Below are positions 1 through 11,115 of a DNA stretch of 64,000 nucleotides, piece by piece. Source of the DNA: Hepsetus odoe (Eukaryota; Chordata; Actinopteri; Characiformes; Hepsetidae); contig CM029384.1 in NCBI GenBank assembly GCA_017165825.1, positions 19,765,158 to 19,829,157 of the forward strand, written 5' to 3'. Below the pieces are notes generated by a model. That model saw only the letters and a list, made by a program, of their open reading frames with translations, searched no databases and had not been told where the DNA came from. The position numbers and the translations under genes are program-made. Numbering within the stretch: position 1 is the stretch's first letter; every line of letters starts with the position of its first letter.

Positions 1-205
1 GGTCTTTCAGTGTCTGTGTTTTTGAGCTTTGGATTTTCATGCCAGTATATGTTGTAGCTCACAAACCAACTGGTTGTAAATTCTAAGTAGCCAATGATAA
101 TTTTGTTGCTGCCATTTATCAATAAAAAAGAAAATTCTGTGGTTGCTACCCCACTTTACAGTCAGGAATTCAACTGTAGTGGCTGTTGCATCACAGGTAA
201 CTTAC
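1..205 (-). other. nacc1: NACC1 intron 5, 5' part
   Basis: Begins with the GTAAGT donor at 205-200 and runs off the left edge. No exon or repeat is recognisable here. Confidence 0.8.
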
Positions 206-303
206 ATTTGACTGCGTGGAGGACACGGCTATCCAGGGGCTTGCGGCTGGGGTCGTTAGTAGAGGAGCGGATGCCAGTCCCACAGCTGTTGGCCAGAGTG
301 CTC
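206..303 (-). CDS. nacc1: NACC1 exon 5: BEN domain, last exon visible
   Basis: 98 nt encoding residues 420-453: STLANSCGTGIRSSTNDP then SRKPLDSRVLHAVK, a very conserved segment of NACC1/NACC2. The acceptor is CTGTAG|GAGCAC (AG at 305-304), and its first base completes the CGG arginine codon split from exon 4. The donor is AAAT|GTAAGT (intron starts at 205), leaving a T that should join the tyrosine codon of the next exon. No downstream coding exon was found in 1-205. Confidence 0.94.
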
Positions 304-3145
304 CTACAGTTTAAAAAGCACAGCAGGTAAGTAGTTTAACAAAGCATTTAATTTACTCACTCAAACAAGCCAAGCTTTCATCGTACATGACTGAAAAGCA
401 AAGAATGAAAACACATTATCATGGCTTCTTTTTTGAGAGAACATGGCAATTAAAAATAAATTGCTCTTGCTCGTCAATATGTCTTCCATCTTGGGGAATT
501 GTGAAGTTTAGATGGAAGCAGGATCCTTTGAGATGTTAGAATTTGCTGCGGCACATTGAACCAATGTTCTATACACACCCCCCCTCCCCCAAACCCCACC
601 CAAAAAAAAAACCAAAAAAAAAAAACCAAAACCTCAATTTGTTCATTGATAAAGTTTTTCATTCACATGTCCCTGAGTGACAGCAGAGGAGTGGTTCTGT
701 TCTTAAACACAAACTCATTAAAAAATAAATAAATAAAACAATCATAATTAAAAAAAAAAAAAAAAAAAAAAAAAAGTCAGTCACTAGGGGATGGATTCTG
801 ACGTCACAGACCATATTGGACCCTAAACATTAAAGTGATGCTGACAGACTGAGTTGACGATAACAGTTTTGCGCCCAATTAGGCTTAATTCTGTAATCGC
901 TACAGTAAAGTAACCAGTTGGGCAGCCTGCAACAGTTGATTCAACTCCAGGAATATGGGAGCTTTGGAGAATTTAGATCTTTATTGAAGGAGTCAAACTG
1001 TAACAGAACAATGTTACCTGACAGACTACATTTTTCAGCTACAGAGCAGATATTAAATGGGAATACTCCACTTTTAGCTTGAGGCTAATCTCATCGAGAC
1101 GCCAGTAGATCAAGTGTCATCTTAGTGATGCATGATCAGATAAACCAAATCACAAAGTAAATAAAAGGGTTTCTGCATTAAATCCTGCTTGGCCGCCACA
1201 TGCTCATCAGTAAACTGTGTATCTGCACTGTGCTCAAATTGCACTTGATGTTGTGCTCTTCATCCTGCAATGGTAACACCCCTTTCCCACCTCTCTGTCA
1301 AGGTGACTTAGGAGGGCAGTGGTTAATGGTATTCAAAATAAATTAAAATCAACATTCAAAAAACAGGTTTTGATGGCAGAGAAATGAAAACACTCCTGTT
1401 CAACAAGCTGCTGGACCATTTTAATTATAACGGCTTTCGTTCTCATTTCTTCTTTTAACTCTATAATTTTACTAATTTTGTTTGTTTTCTTCTTTTTAAA
1501 ATTAATTGTTATAATTGTCTTCATTCATATTTTCATTTATCTTTTAAAAAGCTTTGCATTTGGTAATCTGTAAAGCACTTTGAAAGACTGCAGCATAAGA
1601 AAGGTGCTGGATAAATAAACCTGCCTTGTTTTATTGGAGACAACAGATGTACCATTACTAGATCTAACGTTCTTTTGGAGTGGTTGCTGTTCTACAGTGG
1701 CCTATTGTTTAATAATTACCACATATGTAATCACTACATTATGATGAGGTTAAGACCCCCCAGGTTCCGAATGGCTCTTTTGCTATAATTCAGCAGTCAA
1801 CAGAATCGGGGACTGAGAGCTAGTTATACTGCTTGCTGAATTACTCCACACACTCACCGATCAAAGAAGGCAGCCAGCAATCTCCGCAGCAGGACTTTGT
1901 GTCTGGTTCCAGCGCTAACATGACAGTTCATCAGCTGGGCTCTAGAAATGTACACTCCTGTGCCTACACACAGACACACACACACACAAAATGCAACAAA
2001 GAATCAATGGACTCTGCATTTAACCTTTTGAACAGAGTAGGTTTGATGCTGGTATTTTTCTGATAGCAACTGCTGAGGATCTACCATAATGATTTTCATA
2101 TATTAATATTCATATAAATGACCATATTTGCATACTGTCAACCTATATATTACATTAAAAAAATGACATTTTATTTATGAATAAATTAGTTAATAAATTA
2201 ACAGCCAAAATATTTTGCTCTAGTTACCGGGGCAAAATTCTGAAGATGGAGAAAAAGGAACTAGATGGCTGAAGCTCAAAAAAAAAAAAAAAGAATGAGC
2301 AGTGGCTGATGTCTGTGTATCACAGGATTATGCAGCCAAGCATTTACATCCACTTCCTTGCTGTAAATGAAGTCTGTTCATATGTTTTTCTTTTCTTCCT
2401 GCATCCGACAATGGGCGCCTGGGAATAAACCGTCCTTTTTGATTTAGCCCACATGGCCAAAACCATGTTGAGTTACATATGACTGGGAGTAAGGGTGGGC
2501 AATGTAGTAAAATCATGATTCTTAAAAATATTTTCCTGAAAATGATATGATAACACGGTTTGCTTTTCTAAGTGGGAGTGGTCTAAATGGAGTCAAAAAT
2601 GAGAGCGGAGCCATGCTTAGAAAAGATAATGAATACTAAGACCAATTCAGTAAATGCAATAGTGTTTTACAATATGCTTTCCTAGAGCACTGACCAACTG
2701 CATGTTTCATTACCAAGGAAACAATTAGTTTGAAGGAAAAAATAATAATTTCATAGCTTGTTTGCAGCATTTTACATGTGGCTCTGCTGCTTCTTTTTCT
2801 CTGCTTTTATTAAACCAGTAAGACTAAATGTCATGACATATTGTCAAATGTGTAACAATTTTAGTATTTTTGCCCTGTTCACAGAGTTTCTCAGTCAAAA
2901 TTACCATTGAACAAATATTAGACATTTGGAAAGATACAAGTAGGGTAAAGTGGGCAGAAAAGGGGAGGAATGGCTTTTAATTAGATATTACACATTAGCT
3001 ATTATGTCTGACGTAGGCACAGGAAAGGCAATGTGTTGCATTGTGGAGCTCAAGAAAACTAAAGTTTGTCAGTTTACAAGCATTACAAAAACCTGTTCCT
3101 CATCACGGTACCAAGACTGTACCTGTCCATACAATGTTGACTTAC

Positions 3146-3181
<36 letters not shown>

Positions 3182-3244
3182 TTAGAGAGAGAGACAGACA
3201 GAGAGACAGAGACAGAGAGACAGAGAGACAGAGAGAGAGAAGAC

Positions 3245-3278
<34 letters not shown>

Positions 3279-6200
3279 TTGTGTGTGTATGCGTGAGAGC
3301 TCTAGTTAGTTTTGTGTGTCTGCTCTGCGTTCATGGACTACTGAATATGACTCACGGGACATTATGATTGTAACCTAATCTCTTCATTCTCGTCCTCAGA
3401 TAAAAGCATGTTTCATCAGCTCAGGCTGTGCTTTCCTCTAAATTACGCTATGGCTGACTGACTGAGTTTGCCTATGGTTTCATTTGTGTGCGCATGTGTC
3501 CACAAAAAAAAAAAAAAAGGGGGGGGGCGCGTGCAACAAAACAACACATTTCTCTCACACACTCTCTCACACATGCATGAGCATACCAATGCACAAAACC
3601 AAAACCATTGGCTGTTGACAGATGGACTCCACTGGCCAAGGTTGCTAAAAAGGTAGTGGGGCACTTCTGTGAATGCAGTATTGGCAACATAGAAAAATCC
3701 AATCTGAAAAGGTGCGGACTCCAAGGCTGAAATGATTAGTTGACAAAGCCAACAGATTTTTGATTGTCTCACAAACTGGGATAAGGTACAGAAAGCAAGG
3801 AGGCAATATAGTTATACTGTATATTATGCAATCAAGGCAGGAAGTTTAGGGGGCAGCATGATGTGACAATCTTCAATTGTGAACAATTTCTATTGGCCCA
3901 TTTATCATAGAAGGGCACCTGGAGGTAAAAAAAGTGAAAAAGCTACCTATAAATTATGCAACAACTATGGTACTACACCTCTAACATTTTATAATGTGAG
4001 ATTAATTGACTGATGTGGAGGAGGTATGATACAACAAGAACACTTTCATTTGAAATGAGATTAACCAATTAATCAAACAGTCAATATGTAACATGAATTT
4101 AGACTTAATTTGTAGCTGCAGGAAGCGATGGGTCTAACCTGTGACGAGCTCCAGCTTCTCGGCTGGATCGCCCTCCTCGTACAGTTTGGGGTGGCAGCGG
4201 TTGCCGATCTGGGCAATGAGCTCTGCTGGCAATGACGCCAGGTCCTGCCTACCACGCATCCGGCTCCGGGTCTCTGAATGATCTGGGAGAGCCTCCACTC
4301 TTTCGCCTGCTGCAGAGAGGCAGAGAGAGAGAGAGAGAGAGAGAGAGGCAGAGAGAGAGAGAAAGAAAAAAAAGAAAAAGGAAAAAAAGGAAGAAACAAA
4401 GAAAAAAGAAACAATGGAAAAAGAAGAGAGCATGAGGAGCAGGAGAGAACAAGAGAAAGTAATTTTATCTGAGGGTTCTGAGGCAAGTTTATTGAATTAA
4501 ATTCAGAAAATTAAAGTTGTTCTCTGTACAAATCCACTTCAAAATGCTGTGGTATGTCATAGCGAAAACAACATTTTTCCCAGAAGTTGGAAATAATAAA
4601 CAAAAAGCAGATCTGACCTCCCAGGAAAATTCCAGGCTTTTATTCATTTTAACGAAAGAACTTAAACTCCTTAAAGCACCTGAAACACTTTTACCAAAGT
4701 TTACCATTTAATAATTCAGTAATAACTAAGCAAATGGGCAGAGGCTGCCTAGTGGTTAGGGAGTTGGCCCCAAGATCAGAAGGTTGTGGGTTTAAATCCC
4801 AGACCAGTAGGTGGCCCTGAGGTACCCTTGAGAAAGGTACCGTCCCCATCTGCTGCACGGTGTGTATGGGTGAAAAGCTTAGGTTGAATTTGTGCTGTGC
4901 TTTCACAATGACAAGAATAGTCACTTTTACTTCACTTTCATTTTCAAAGACCACCAAGTTACAAACTGCTTGCTTACTGATGTTCACATTTTATATTATG
5001 ACGCAAAATAATAGCTTGATGCTGAAAAGAGTGCAAACATCTAAGAGGCTCAAGACACAGCTACACACAGTGTTCAATCCATGGAGAAGATGAGAGGACC
5101 CACTGATTAAATATTTATGCTTTGGAAATGGTTCAAGCTTTAAAAAAAAAAAAAAAAAAAAAAAGGTTTTTGCAGCACACTTCGCAGAAGATGACAGTCT
5201 GCATCAGAATATAGTTTAGCTTGGGAAAAACAATTCCAGAAAAGATAATGTTTGCCAATATTCGGACAAAACTAGTCCCCATATCCCAGTGGATGTGCTA
5301 TGGCAGGCTGTTTTCTTTAATCAGATTAGATGGGTTAACAGTAAAAATAAATAAATAAATAAATAAATAGAACAAAAATCACAGTTTGGCACAGTAAATA
5401 GCTCTAAAGCATTTGATCAGCCAAGACACTTGGTGTCTCATGTTTGCTTCTTTGCAGTGTATTTGTATCATGAACGTGATTTGGAAAGTTTACCAAACAG
5501 GTAATGCCACAATATCACATTTCAAATGATGTGTCAGACTCTTCTTAAACTGAATATAATCTATTTAAAAATCACACAGTCCTCCAGAAAGTCAAATCAT
5601 GATTTTATTTATTTATTTATTTTTTTATTTATTAAACACAAAAGACTGAAATATTAAATTTCTCTCTCTGGTACATCCTCCAATCAATTGTCCCTGAAAT
5701 GCATATGAACTGGAAGAACTGGTGTCCATCTGTGCCAAACTAAATCCAGTGGACATAATCAGCTAATGCACATATGAGGTTGATCGTGAACATCATAACT
5801 AATGACAACTGTCCATTGACCTGGGAGAAAACTAGGTAAAAGACATGGATCTAAGAAGGATAAAAGAACACATCTGCAGCCTTAAAAGTGCCCAAGAGCA
5901 TGGAACGCTCCATGTCTATTGACATTAGATATCACCAACAGTCCTCCTAGATCTTGCCCTACAAACTGAGTAATTAAAAGATGAAGGCCCATGGTTACCA
6001 AAAACCCTGAATGAGATCAATGAATGAAATCAAGAGTTCCTTTAGTGAAAAAGTGAAAGTGACTACCCTTGTCATTGTGAAATGCAGCACAGCACAATAA
6101 AACGAAATACAATTTCTGCGTTTCACCCATACACACGTGCAGCAGGGGGCAGCTACTGAAAGCACACGGTGAGCAGTGACTGGGACGGTACCTTGCGCAA

Positions 6201-9200
6201 GGGTACCTCAGGGCATTTCTATAGAGATGAGAACCTTAAAGGACGAACATCCAAGTCAAGCCAGTTTTAAGTCAAGATCAAGTCGGTTTTATTTAAACAG
6301 TGCGTAACAATCATTGCAGCACTCCACCAATCAGGCATTCATGGTGGAGTGGCCAAACAGAAGACATTTTTGTCCAAGCCCTCCAAGTTACTAACTACTT
6401 GTTTACATGATCACATTTCATATTTTGAATAAAAATTCAAAATAATCGCTCAAAGCTTAGTCTTATTTTCTAAGAGTGCAAACATTTAAGTGGCAGAGGA
6501 TGCATTTCATTGTGGTTCACTGTGTGCACTGTGTTTCACAATGATAACCAAACCAAATGAACATTGGCCACCATTAATAACCGTGTAGGGTGGCAAGGAG
6601 GTCCTGAGCATCACCATCCCTACAGTCAAACATGGTGGTGGCACCATCATGATGTGGTGATGCGACAGGGACTGAGTGGAAAGGTCGATGCAGCAAAATA
6701 GATACAGATCTAGAACAGCCCAGCAACAGTTCTGTTGTGTACTGATGCTCCCTGTCCAACATGGTTGAGCGAATATGATTCTGAAGAAATGGGGAAACTT
6801 AAAAAGGAAAGATGTGCCAAACCTGTAGGATCATTCCTAAGAAGACTTGAGGCTGGAATAAATACTCCCATTAATAGCCAAGTGAACAGTTTAAAACACT
6901 ATAATGAATTAATTTAACACAAAAACACTATTTGAGGCAATGATGAGGCAAGTGTGATTTTTTTGTTGCAGTTTTATGGATATTATACACAGTAATGTGC
7001 AAAAATATTTCCAAAAACTTCTTATTGAACATTTCAGTAAAAGGTAATAGGTATGCATATATAAAATATTATTGTCACATTATATATTTATTTTTTCCTT
7101 TATTCGGAGTTCAGAATATGCATTTATTCTTAAAAAACAAGTCCCATTAAACGCTGTGTCTCGGTATGTGACTGCGCGAATCTGTCTGGGTTGTATCTAC
7201 ATCTTTGCCCAAGGAACACTGGGATAGACTAGTGTATGCGTATCTGGCAATATATGTGTGACGTGTTCTAAATATGAGCAGTTACTCTGTTCTTTAAAAA
7301 AAAAAAAAAAAAAAACCCCTTCCATACCCTCCAAACCACCCTGGTTAGAATAAATGACTTGGATAATGAATGGATGATATGAGCCAGTAAACAGTTAAAG
7401 TGCTCATTCAAAATGAACTCCGATTGCTTTAACTGTGCTTGCAGCACACCTGTACTAAGTGTCTTCCTAATGGTTTGCTTTATGTGATCCACCAGCGGAC
7501 TGCACTGGAAATTGTGGTTATTTATGGTAAGAAAATTAACTGTACATTAATTTACGGTTGAAAGCTACAAAACTTTACTCCAGCCTCCTGAAAAATCTCT
7601 CTTCAGTCTCACCCCAGCCACCTGTAAAAGCTCCCTCCAGGCACTTTATGCGTAACACCACTCTGTTTGATGTACTGTTAAATAAAAACCTGAACACATG
7701 TATGTAGCCCATCCCAGCCACTAGGGATGCACAAGCCAGTGTCTTTCTTTGTGCAAGTGACTATATGGAAGTGTAGTAAGGCCAGATGTATTGGAGATAG
7801 GTTCAAATGGTTTTACCATGGTGTGGATGGAAAGAGAAATGAGGTAGGTGTTATCCTGAAGGAAGAATATGTCAAGATTGTTTGGAGGTGAAGAGAATGT
7901 CAGAATGTCAGGAGCATGAAGCTAGAAATCAGAGGTGTGAAAATCACTGTTAAGAGCATAAGCACCACAAGTTGGTTGTGGGACGGAAGAAAATAAAGAA
8001 TTCTGGAGTGAGTTAAATGGGGAGAGTACCCCACTGCTAGGTGGAATACAGAGAAGATTTAAAACGAGCTCTGGGCAGCAGTGAAGAGTTACCAACTTAC
8101 TGGGCAGCTATTGCAGAAGTGGTAATGCACTCACAAGCGAGCAGAGCTTGTTAATGGAAGGAATACTTTGAAGGGTTAAAGATGGAAGAGAATAGGGAGA
8201 AGGGTAAGATGTGAAGATAGAGAACCAAGAAATACAGCAAATTATCAAGATGGAAGTAAGAGCAGCGATGAAAAGGATGAAGAATGGGAAGACTGTTAGT
8301 TCAGGTATGTCCTGTGGATTTTCTACATTTGTTTAACACAATTTTGGAATGTGAGAGGATCTACTTGAGGAGACCCTGAAGAGCTGAAGATGTGCTCCAG
8401 ATAGAGAGAAATGAGAGTCAGTAGGAAGACAGAATAAGTAAATGTAAATGAAAGGGAGGACAGTGGAATTAGTTAGGATGCAGGGTGTAGAGGTGACAAA
8501 GATGAAGAAGTTTAAATACATGGGACCAACAGCTTTGAAATATTGGAAGAACAACAAGAACAAAAGTGTTTAGCCCATTTTACATAGAGTGAAGCTTTTC
8601 TCTGTAGCTTTGTTCACCCTATAGTTTAATGTTATCTGTACAAGTCTATTCGATGATTCACCTACATAAGCACTGAAGCCCCAGAGTAAAGATGAACATT
8701 TAGACACCAGTCATGTCTCTGCTGCATTCAGGGTTGGAGGAAAAACTAATGTAGTTTAAAACAGTTACTTTCAACATAAAACGCCTTAGTGTTTGAGTGG
8801 TCTTAGTCACACTGTTGAAATCTATAACTGCTACGTTAATTGTATCTGTGTGGATTTTCCTCACCTGCAGCACCCATGTTCAGCATGCTATACATGGTGT
8901 ACATGTTGCAGATCTGCCTGTACTGCTCTTCAGTGCCATCTTCAACAGCTTCTTCCTCTTCTTCATCATCGTGGTAAGAAATGGGGGAGTCGCTGGCATA
9001 GGCACTCATGGTGCCTGGGCTTGTTCCTTCTGGGGTGGCCCCGCTGCTGGTACCATTACCGTTGCCATTGGTACCCCCTGGTGCTACTGTCAATCCCATG
9101 GTCAGTCCCTGTGGCTGAATGGTGCTGCCTCGTGCTGCCTCTTGGGAAAATCGAGCAGCTTTTCGGATCCCGCCTCCACCAGAGCCTCCAGTTCCACCGC

Positions 9201-9849
9201 TGCCCTCTCGGCTTCCTCCCTCCCAAAGCCTTTTGGCCACAGGGGTGCAAACTACAGAGTATGGCGAAGCCTCGGGTTGCTCCGTTTTGACTCTAGACAC
9301 CAAGGGCAATGGGGTCAAGCAGGAGGCAGGGCGGCTTGCTGCTGTGGCGACTACACCTCCTCCTCCATTGGCTGAAGCACCAGCAGCCGTCTGAGTTACT
9401 GGACTTTGAGGTTCAGAAGGCGGAGTTTCTTCTGCATGGAGGCCCTGTGAATCACAGCTTGGGGAGCTGACCTTGAGGAAGAACTCTGTACCTTTTTCCA
9501 TGATCTGTTGGATTTGCAGGAAACCGGCCGTGTACATGAGCAGAAACTGGTCACCTACATTCATGCTGAGGCGCCCCGTGTAGCAGAAGGCCAGGATCTG
9601 CTGGAAGCTTTGCGGCTGCACAGCCGGCGGCAGCTCCACCACTGTGGGGGTCTTGCTGCCGGCACTGCTGTTGAAAAGGTCACGGAAGTAGGAGCTGCTG
9701 GCAGCTAGCACAGCACGGTGGGCCTTAAAGGCATGGCCCTTCACTACCACGGACACATCGCAGTAGAGACCCTGCAGCCGCTGCTCATTCAGACACTCCA
9801 GGATGTTGTTGCCGAAGTTTGGGATCGCCATCTGAAGGGTCTGAGCCAT
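206..9849 (-). CDS. nacc1: NACC1 coding region, four exons, 3' end missing (off the left edge)
   Basis: NACC1 is a nuclear BTB/POZ and BEN-domain protein known in mammals as a transcriptional co-repressor. The coding sequence joins 9849-8865, 4306-4139, 1963-1858 and 303-206 on the minus strand. Splice phases fit without adjustment: exon 2 ends on base 1 of a codon, exon 3 supplies bases 2-3 and ends on base 1, exon 4 starts with two bases and ends with two, exon 5 starts with one and ends with one. The total is 1,357 nt, or 452 codons plus one base, with no stop. Human NACC1 is about 527 aa, so roughly the last 80 residues are beyond position 1. The N-terminus starts MAQTLQM, which fits NACC1 and not NACC2 (MSQMLHI). 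Which teleost co-orthologue it is (a or b) cannot be told from this sequence. Confidence 0.95.
304..1857 (-). other. nacc1: NACC1 intron 4
   Basis: 1.55 kb of AT-rich intron. It holds short homopolymers only: a C-rich and A-rich patch at 578-632 and a poly(A) run at 750-775. No internal gene or recognisable mobile element was seen. Confidence 0.8.
1858..1963 (-). CDS. nacc1: NACC1 exon 4: BEN domain continuation
   Basis: 106 nt encoding residues about 385-420, reading TGVYISRAQLMNCHVSAG then TRHKVLLRRLLAAFFDR. This matches the NACC1 BEN domain nearly residue for residue (VYI-RAQLMNCH is shared by NACC1 and NACC2). The exon was placed by homology and is too short for a start-codon ORF. The acceptor is TGTGTAG|GCACAGG: choosing this AG rather than the CACAG four codon positions on restores the expected LVTGTGVYI. 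The donor is GATCG|GTGAGT. The acceptor lies directly in a (TG)n microsatellite. Confidence 0.93.
1964..4138 (-). other. nacc1: NACC1 intron 3
   Basis: 2.2 kb intron. It contains the (CA)n at 1970-1989 that forms the exon 4 polypyrimidine side, a 133-bp (GA)n/(GACA)n tract at 3146-3278, and an A15G7 tract near 3505-3527. The rest is unremarkable AT-rich sequence. Confidence 0.8.
3146..3278 (+). repeat. (GA)n/(GACA)n microsatellite, 133 bp
   Basis: Almost pure purine run of GA and GACA units. The Arg/Glu-rich ORFs across it are translations of the repeat, not genes. Confidence 0.95.
4139..4306 (-). CDS. nacc1: NACC1 exon 3: start of BEN region
   Basis: 168 nt encoding residues about 329-385. 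The peptide contains RQDLASLPAEL, IGNRCHPKLY and GDPAEKLELVT, almost identical to mammalian NACC1 where the BEN domain begins. BEN domains mediate DNA or protein binding in chromatin factors. The donor is GTCACAG|GTTAGA. The acceptor is GCAGCAG|GCGAAAG, a NAGNAG tandem site: use of the distal AG (exon to 4309) would add one alanine without changing the frame. The upstream polypyrimidine tract is a long (CT)n and T-rich microsatellite. Confidence 0.95.
4317..4440 (+). repeat. Purine-rich (GA)n then A-rich tract abutting NACC1 exon 3
   Basis: GA repeats (4317-4361) followed by AAAG/AAAAAGG-type sequence to about 4440. On the transcribed minus strand this is a CT and T-rich run ending about 8 bases before the exon 3 acceptor, so it doubles as the polypyrimidine tract. 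Confidence 0.9.
4735..4945 (+). repeat. tRNA-derived SINE, family A
   Basis: tRNA-like head with an A-box-like segment (TGCCTAGTGGTTAG) and a B-box-like segment (GGGTTTAAATCCC), followed by a body shared by at least ten loci in this window (GAGGTACCCTTGAG..AAGGTACCGTCCCC, GCTGCACGGTGTGT, AATGACAAGAATAGTCAC). Confidence 0.85.
6048..6220 (-). repeat. SINE family A, truncated
   Basis: Reverse-complement copy of the family A body: GTGACTACCCTTGTCATTGT, a GCAGCAGGGGGCAG box, then GGTACC..GGGTACCTCAGGG. The tRNA-like head is missing. Confidence 0.8.
6318..6900 (+). mobile_element. Tc1/mariner-like transposon remnant, heavily decayed
   Basis: Two blocks resemble fish Tc1-like transposase DNA. 6318-6370 has the 'actccaccaatcaggc-ttcatggtggagtggcc' region (written with a gap). 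6598-6860 has 'ctacagtcaaacatggtggtgg', read as VKHGGGT, and the 3' segment 'gaagacttgaggctggaat'. Stops and frameshifts break every frame, so it is a fossil. Confidence 0.6.
7715..8575 (+). mobile_element. RTE-type non-LTR retrotransposon remnant (copy 1)
   Basis: Matches segments of the other RTE copies in this window: the endonuclease area (GGATGGAAAGAGAAATGAGG, GTAGGTGTTATCCTGAAGGA) and the reverse transcriptase N-terminal area (cagcaaattatcaagatgga, gggaagactgttagttc). Internal deletions and stops are numerous and there is no open frame. Confidence 0.75.
8865..9849 (-). CDS. nacc1: NACC1 exon 2, coding part: start codon, BTB/POZ domain and linker
   Basis: Encodes residues 1-328 plus one base. 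The ATG at 9849-9847 sits in a strong Kozak context (GCGCCATGG). An upstream in-frame ATG at 9906 was not used because the family starts at MAQTLQ and a splice acceptor lies between them. Residues about 20-125 are the BTB/POZ dimerisation domain (NEQRLQGLYCDVSVVVKG, FKAHRAVLAASSSYFRDLF, FCYTGRL, YTAGFLQIQ). Residues 61-70 hold a small insert (about SSAGSKTPT) relative to the mammalian protein. Residues 187-190 are VKTE, matching the sumoylation consensus known in mammalian NACC1. A glycine-rich run lies at 212-227 and an acidic run at 294-303. The exon ends at a GCTGCAG|GTGAGG donor. Two plausible acceptors (after 9879 or 9869) precede the start codon in the 5'UTR. Confidence 0.95.
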
Positions 9850-10413
9850 GGCGCTGTGGCCAGCACCACTACAGAAATCTGGGAAAAACACCAGGACAAA
9901 AGACAAAGAGGGAAAAACTGGATCAGCAACATTCTTTAAGATAACATTAGCTTGTTACATCTAGGAACAAACATTTTCAGTGTTGATCAGTAATGGATTT
10001 AACAGTAAAGGAATTTGAACTGCTGTTATATGACTATACAAATTACACTTCAATTTCATTCTACAAATCAAGAGTATAATGGCTAACTTAACCGTAGTTG
10101 CTCAACTGGCAAAACCATCCTCTAGTCCTCCAGACTTCCCGTTCAAAACATTAGCAATTTTTATACAGTTTGTTTTACAAAAATGTACATAAATAATGCT
10201 AAAACAGTAGTATACAGGTCAAAGTAATAAGCTAATCATTTTATAACTCAAAATAAAAATCAATCTTTCAATTTGTCAAACCAACAGCAAGACCTATCAA
10301 ACCAGAAAAGAGTAAAGTAGTATGGTTTCTGGTTACCACAGCATTCTTCAAGTCAGTACTACTAATACTGCTGCGTTTTTGGTGAAAGATGCTGCTAGGA
10401 GGTTCCTCTAAAG

Positions 10414-10716
10414 CAGGGGTCACCAACATGGTGACCACGGACACCAGGATGCCCCCAAGGACCACATGAGTTGCCTGTAGACCTGTTCTAAAAATAAACA
10501 CAACTCACCAGTGAGGAGCATCTAAAATTTAATTTTATCCTGTTGCTATTCTTCTTTATTCACCTTTGCATTTATATAGATTTCAAAATGACAATCTAAA
10601 AAAAAAAAGCATTTAAAACATGTTTATTATACATGAAGTTGAGATAAGTTTAGGTTTCTAATCAGACTGGTAGCCCTTCACATGGCTCTCTGTTTCAAAA
10701 AGGTTGGTGACCCCTG
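10414..10716. mobile_element. Non-autonomous hAT MITE, 303 bp, intact ends
   Basis: Perfect 14-bp terminal inverted repeats (CAGGGGTCACCAAC at both ends, inverted) flanked by a perfect 8-bp target-site duplication CTCTAAAG (10406-10413 and 10717-10724). An 8-bp duplication is the mark of hAT transposition. There is no ORF of note. A second copy lies at 39939-40254. Confidence 0.93.
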
Positions 10717-10984
10717 CTCTAAAGTATAACAGTTTGGAGTAGTTTATAAGAAGATAGTTAGTAGCCTATAGGAAGATACTGTTGCAGACCAAGTGGTTAA
10801 GAATTTGAACTTGGCTTTATTCTATCTCCAGCACAATTTGAGCCCCTGAGCAAAGGCTCAGGGAGCTCCAGGGGGACTTTCCTTGTCATTAGAAAATGTG
10901 CATTGTGCAAGCACCTTTGTGCAAGTGTGCAAGTGCCTGATGAATGTGGTCAATGTAAAAATAAGTAATCATGGCTCCATTTTT

Positions 10985-11115
10985 TGTGCAATGCAGCCCA
11001 ACAGTCAACTTTATTTATAAAGCGGTTTTTACAACTGTTGTAAACAACAAAATACTGTTGTTGCAACAGAACCGATAACATAGGAGATCTTGATTCACAG
11101 CCGAACACCAGTAAA
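10985..11115 (+). repeat. Dispersed teleost repeat of the 'tatagcgc' type, fragment
   Basis: Contains 'agtcaactttatttataaagcg' with the TTTTTACAACTGTTGT segment, matching the repeats at 26811, 33958, 37355 and 37985. The family class was not determined. Confidence 0.6.

Larger units (their letters stand above)
4307..8864 (-). other. nacc1: NACC1 intron 2
   Basis: 4.56 kb intron. In order along the plus strand it holds the CT-rich acceptor tract, two SINE-A copies (4735-4945 plus, 6048-6220 minus), a decayed Tc1-like element (6318-6900) and a decayed RTE copy (7715-8575). Confidence 0.85.

Noticed and set aside
2950..3367. Arg/Glu-rich ORFs
   Set aside because: They are translations of the (GA)n microsatellite.
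8797..9375. Plus-strand ORFs of 165-192 codons over the NACC1 exon 2 region
   Set aside because: They are antisense to a clearly homologous coding exon, and their peptides have no domain similarity.
8836..9906. NACC2 instead of NACC1
   Set aside because: The N-terminus MAQTLQM, the QGLHAEE and VKTEQ segments and the exon 3 peptide agree with NACC1. NACC2 differs at these places.
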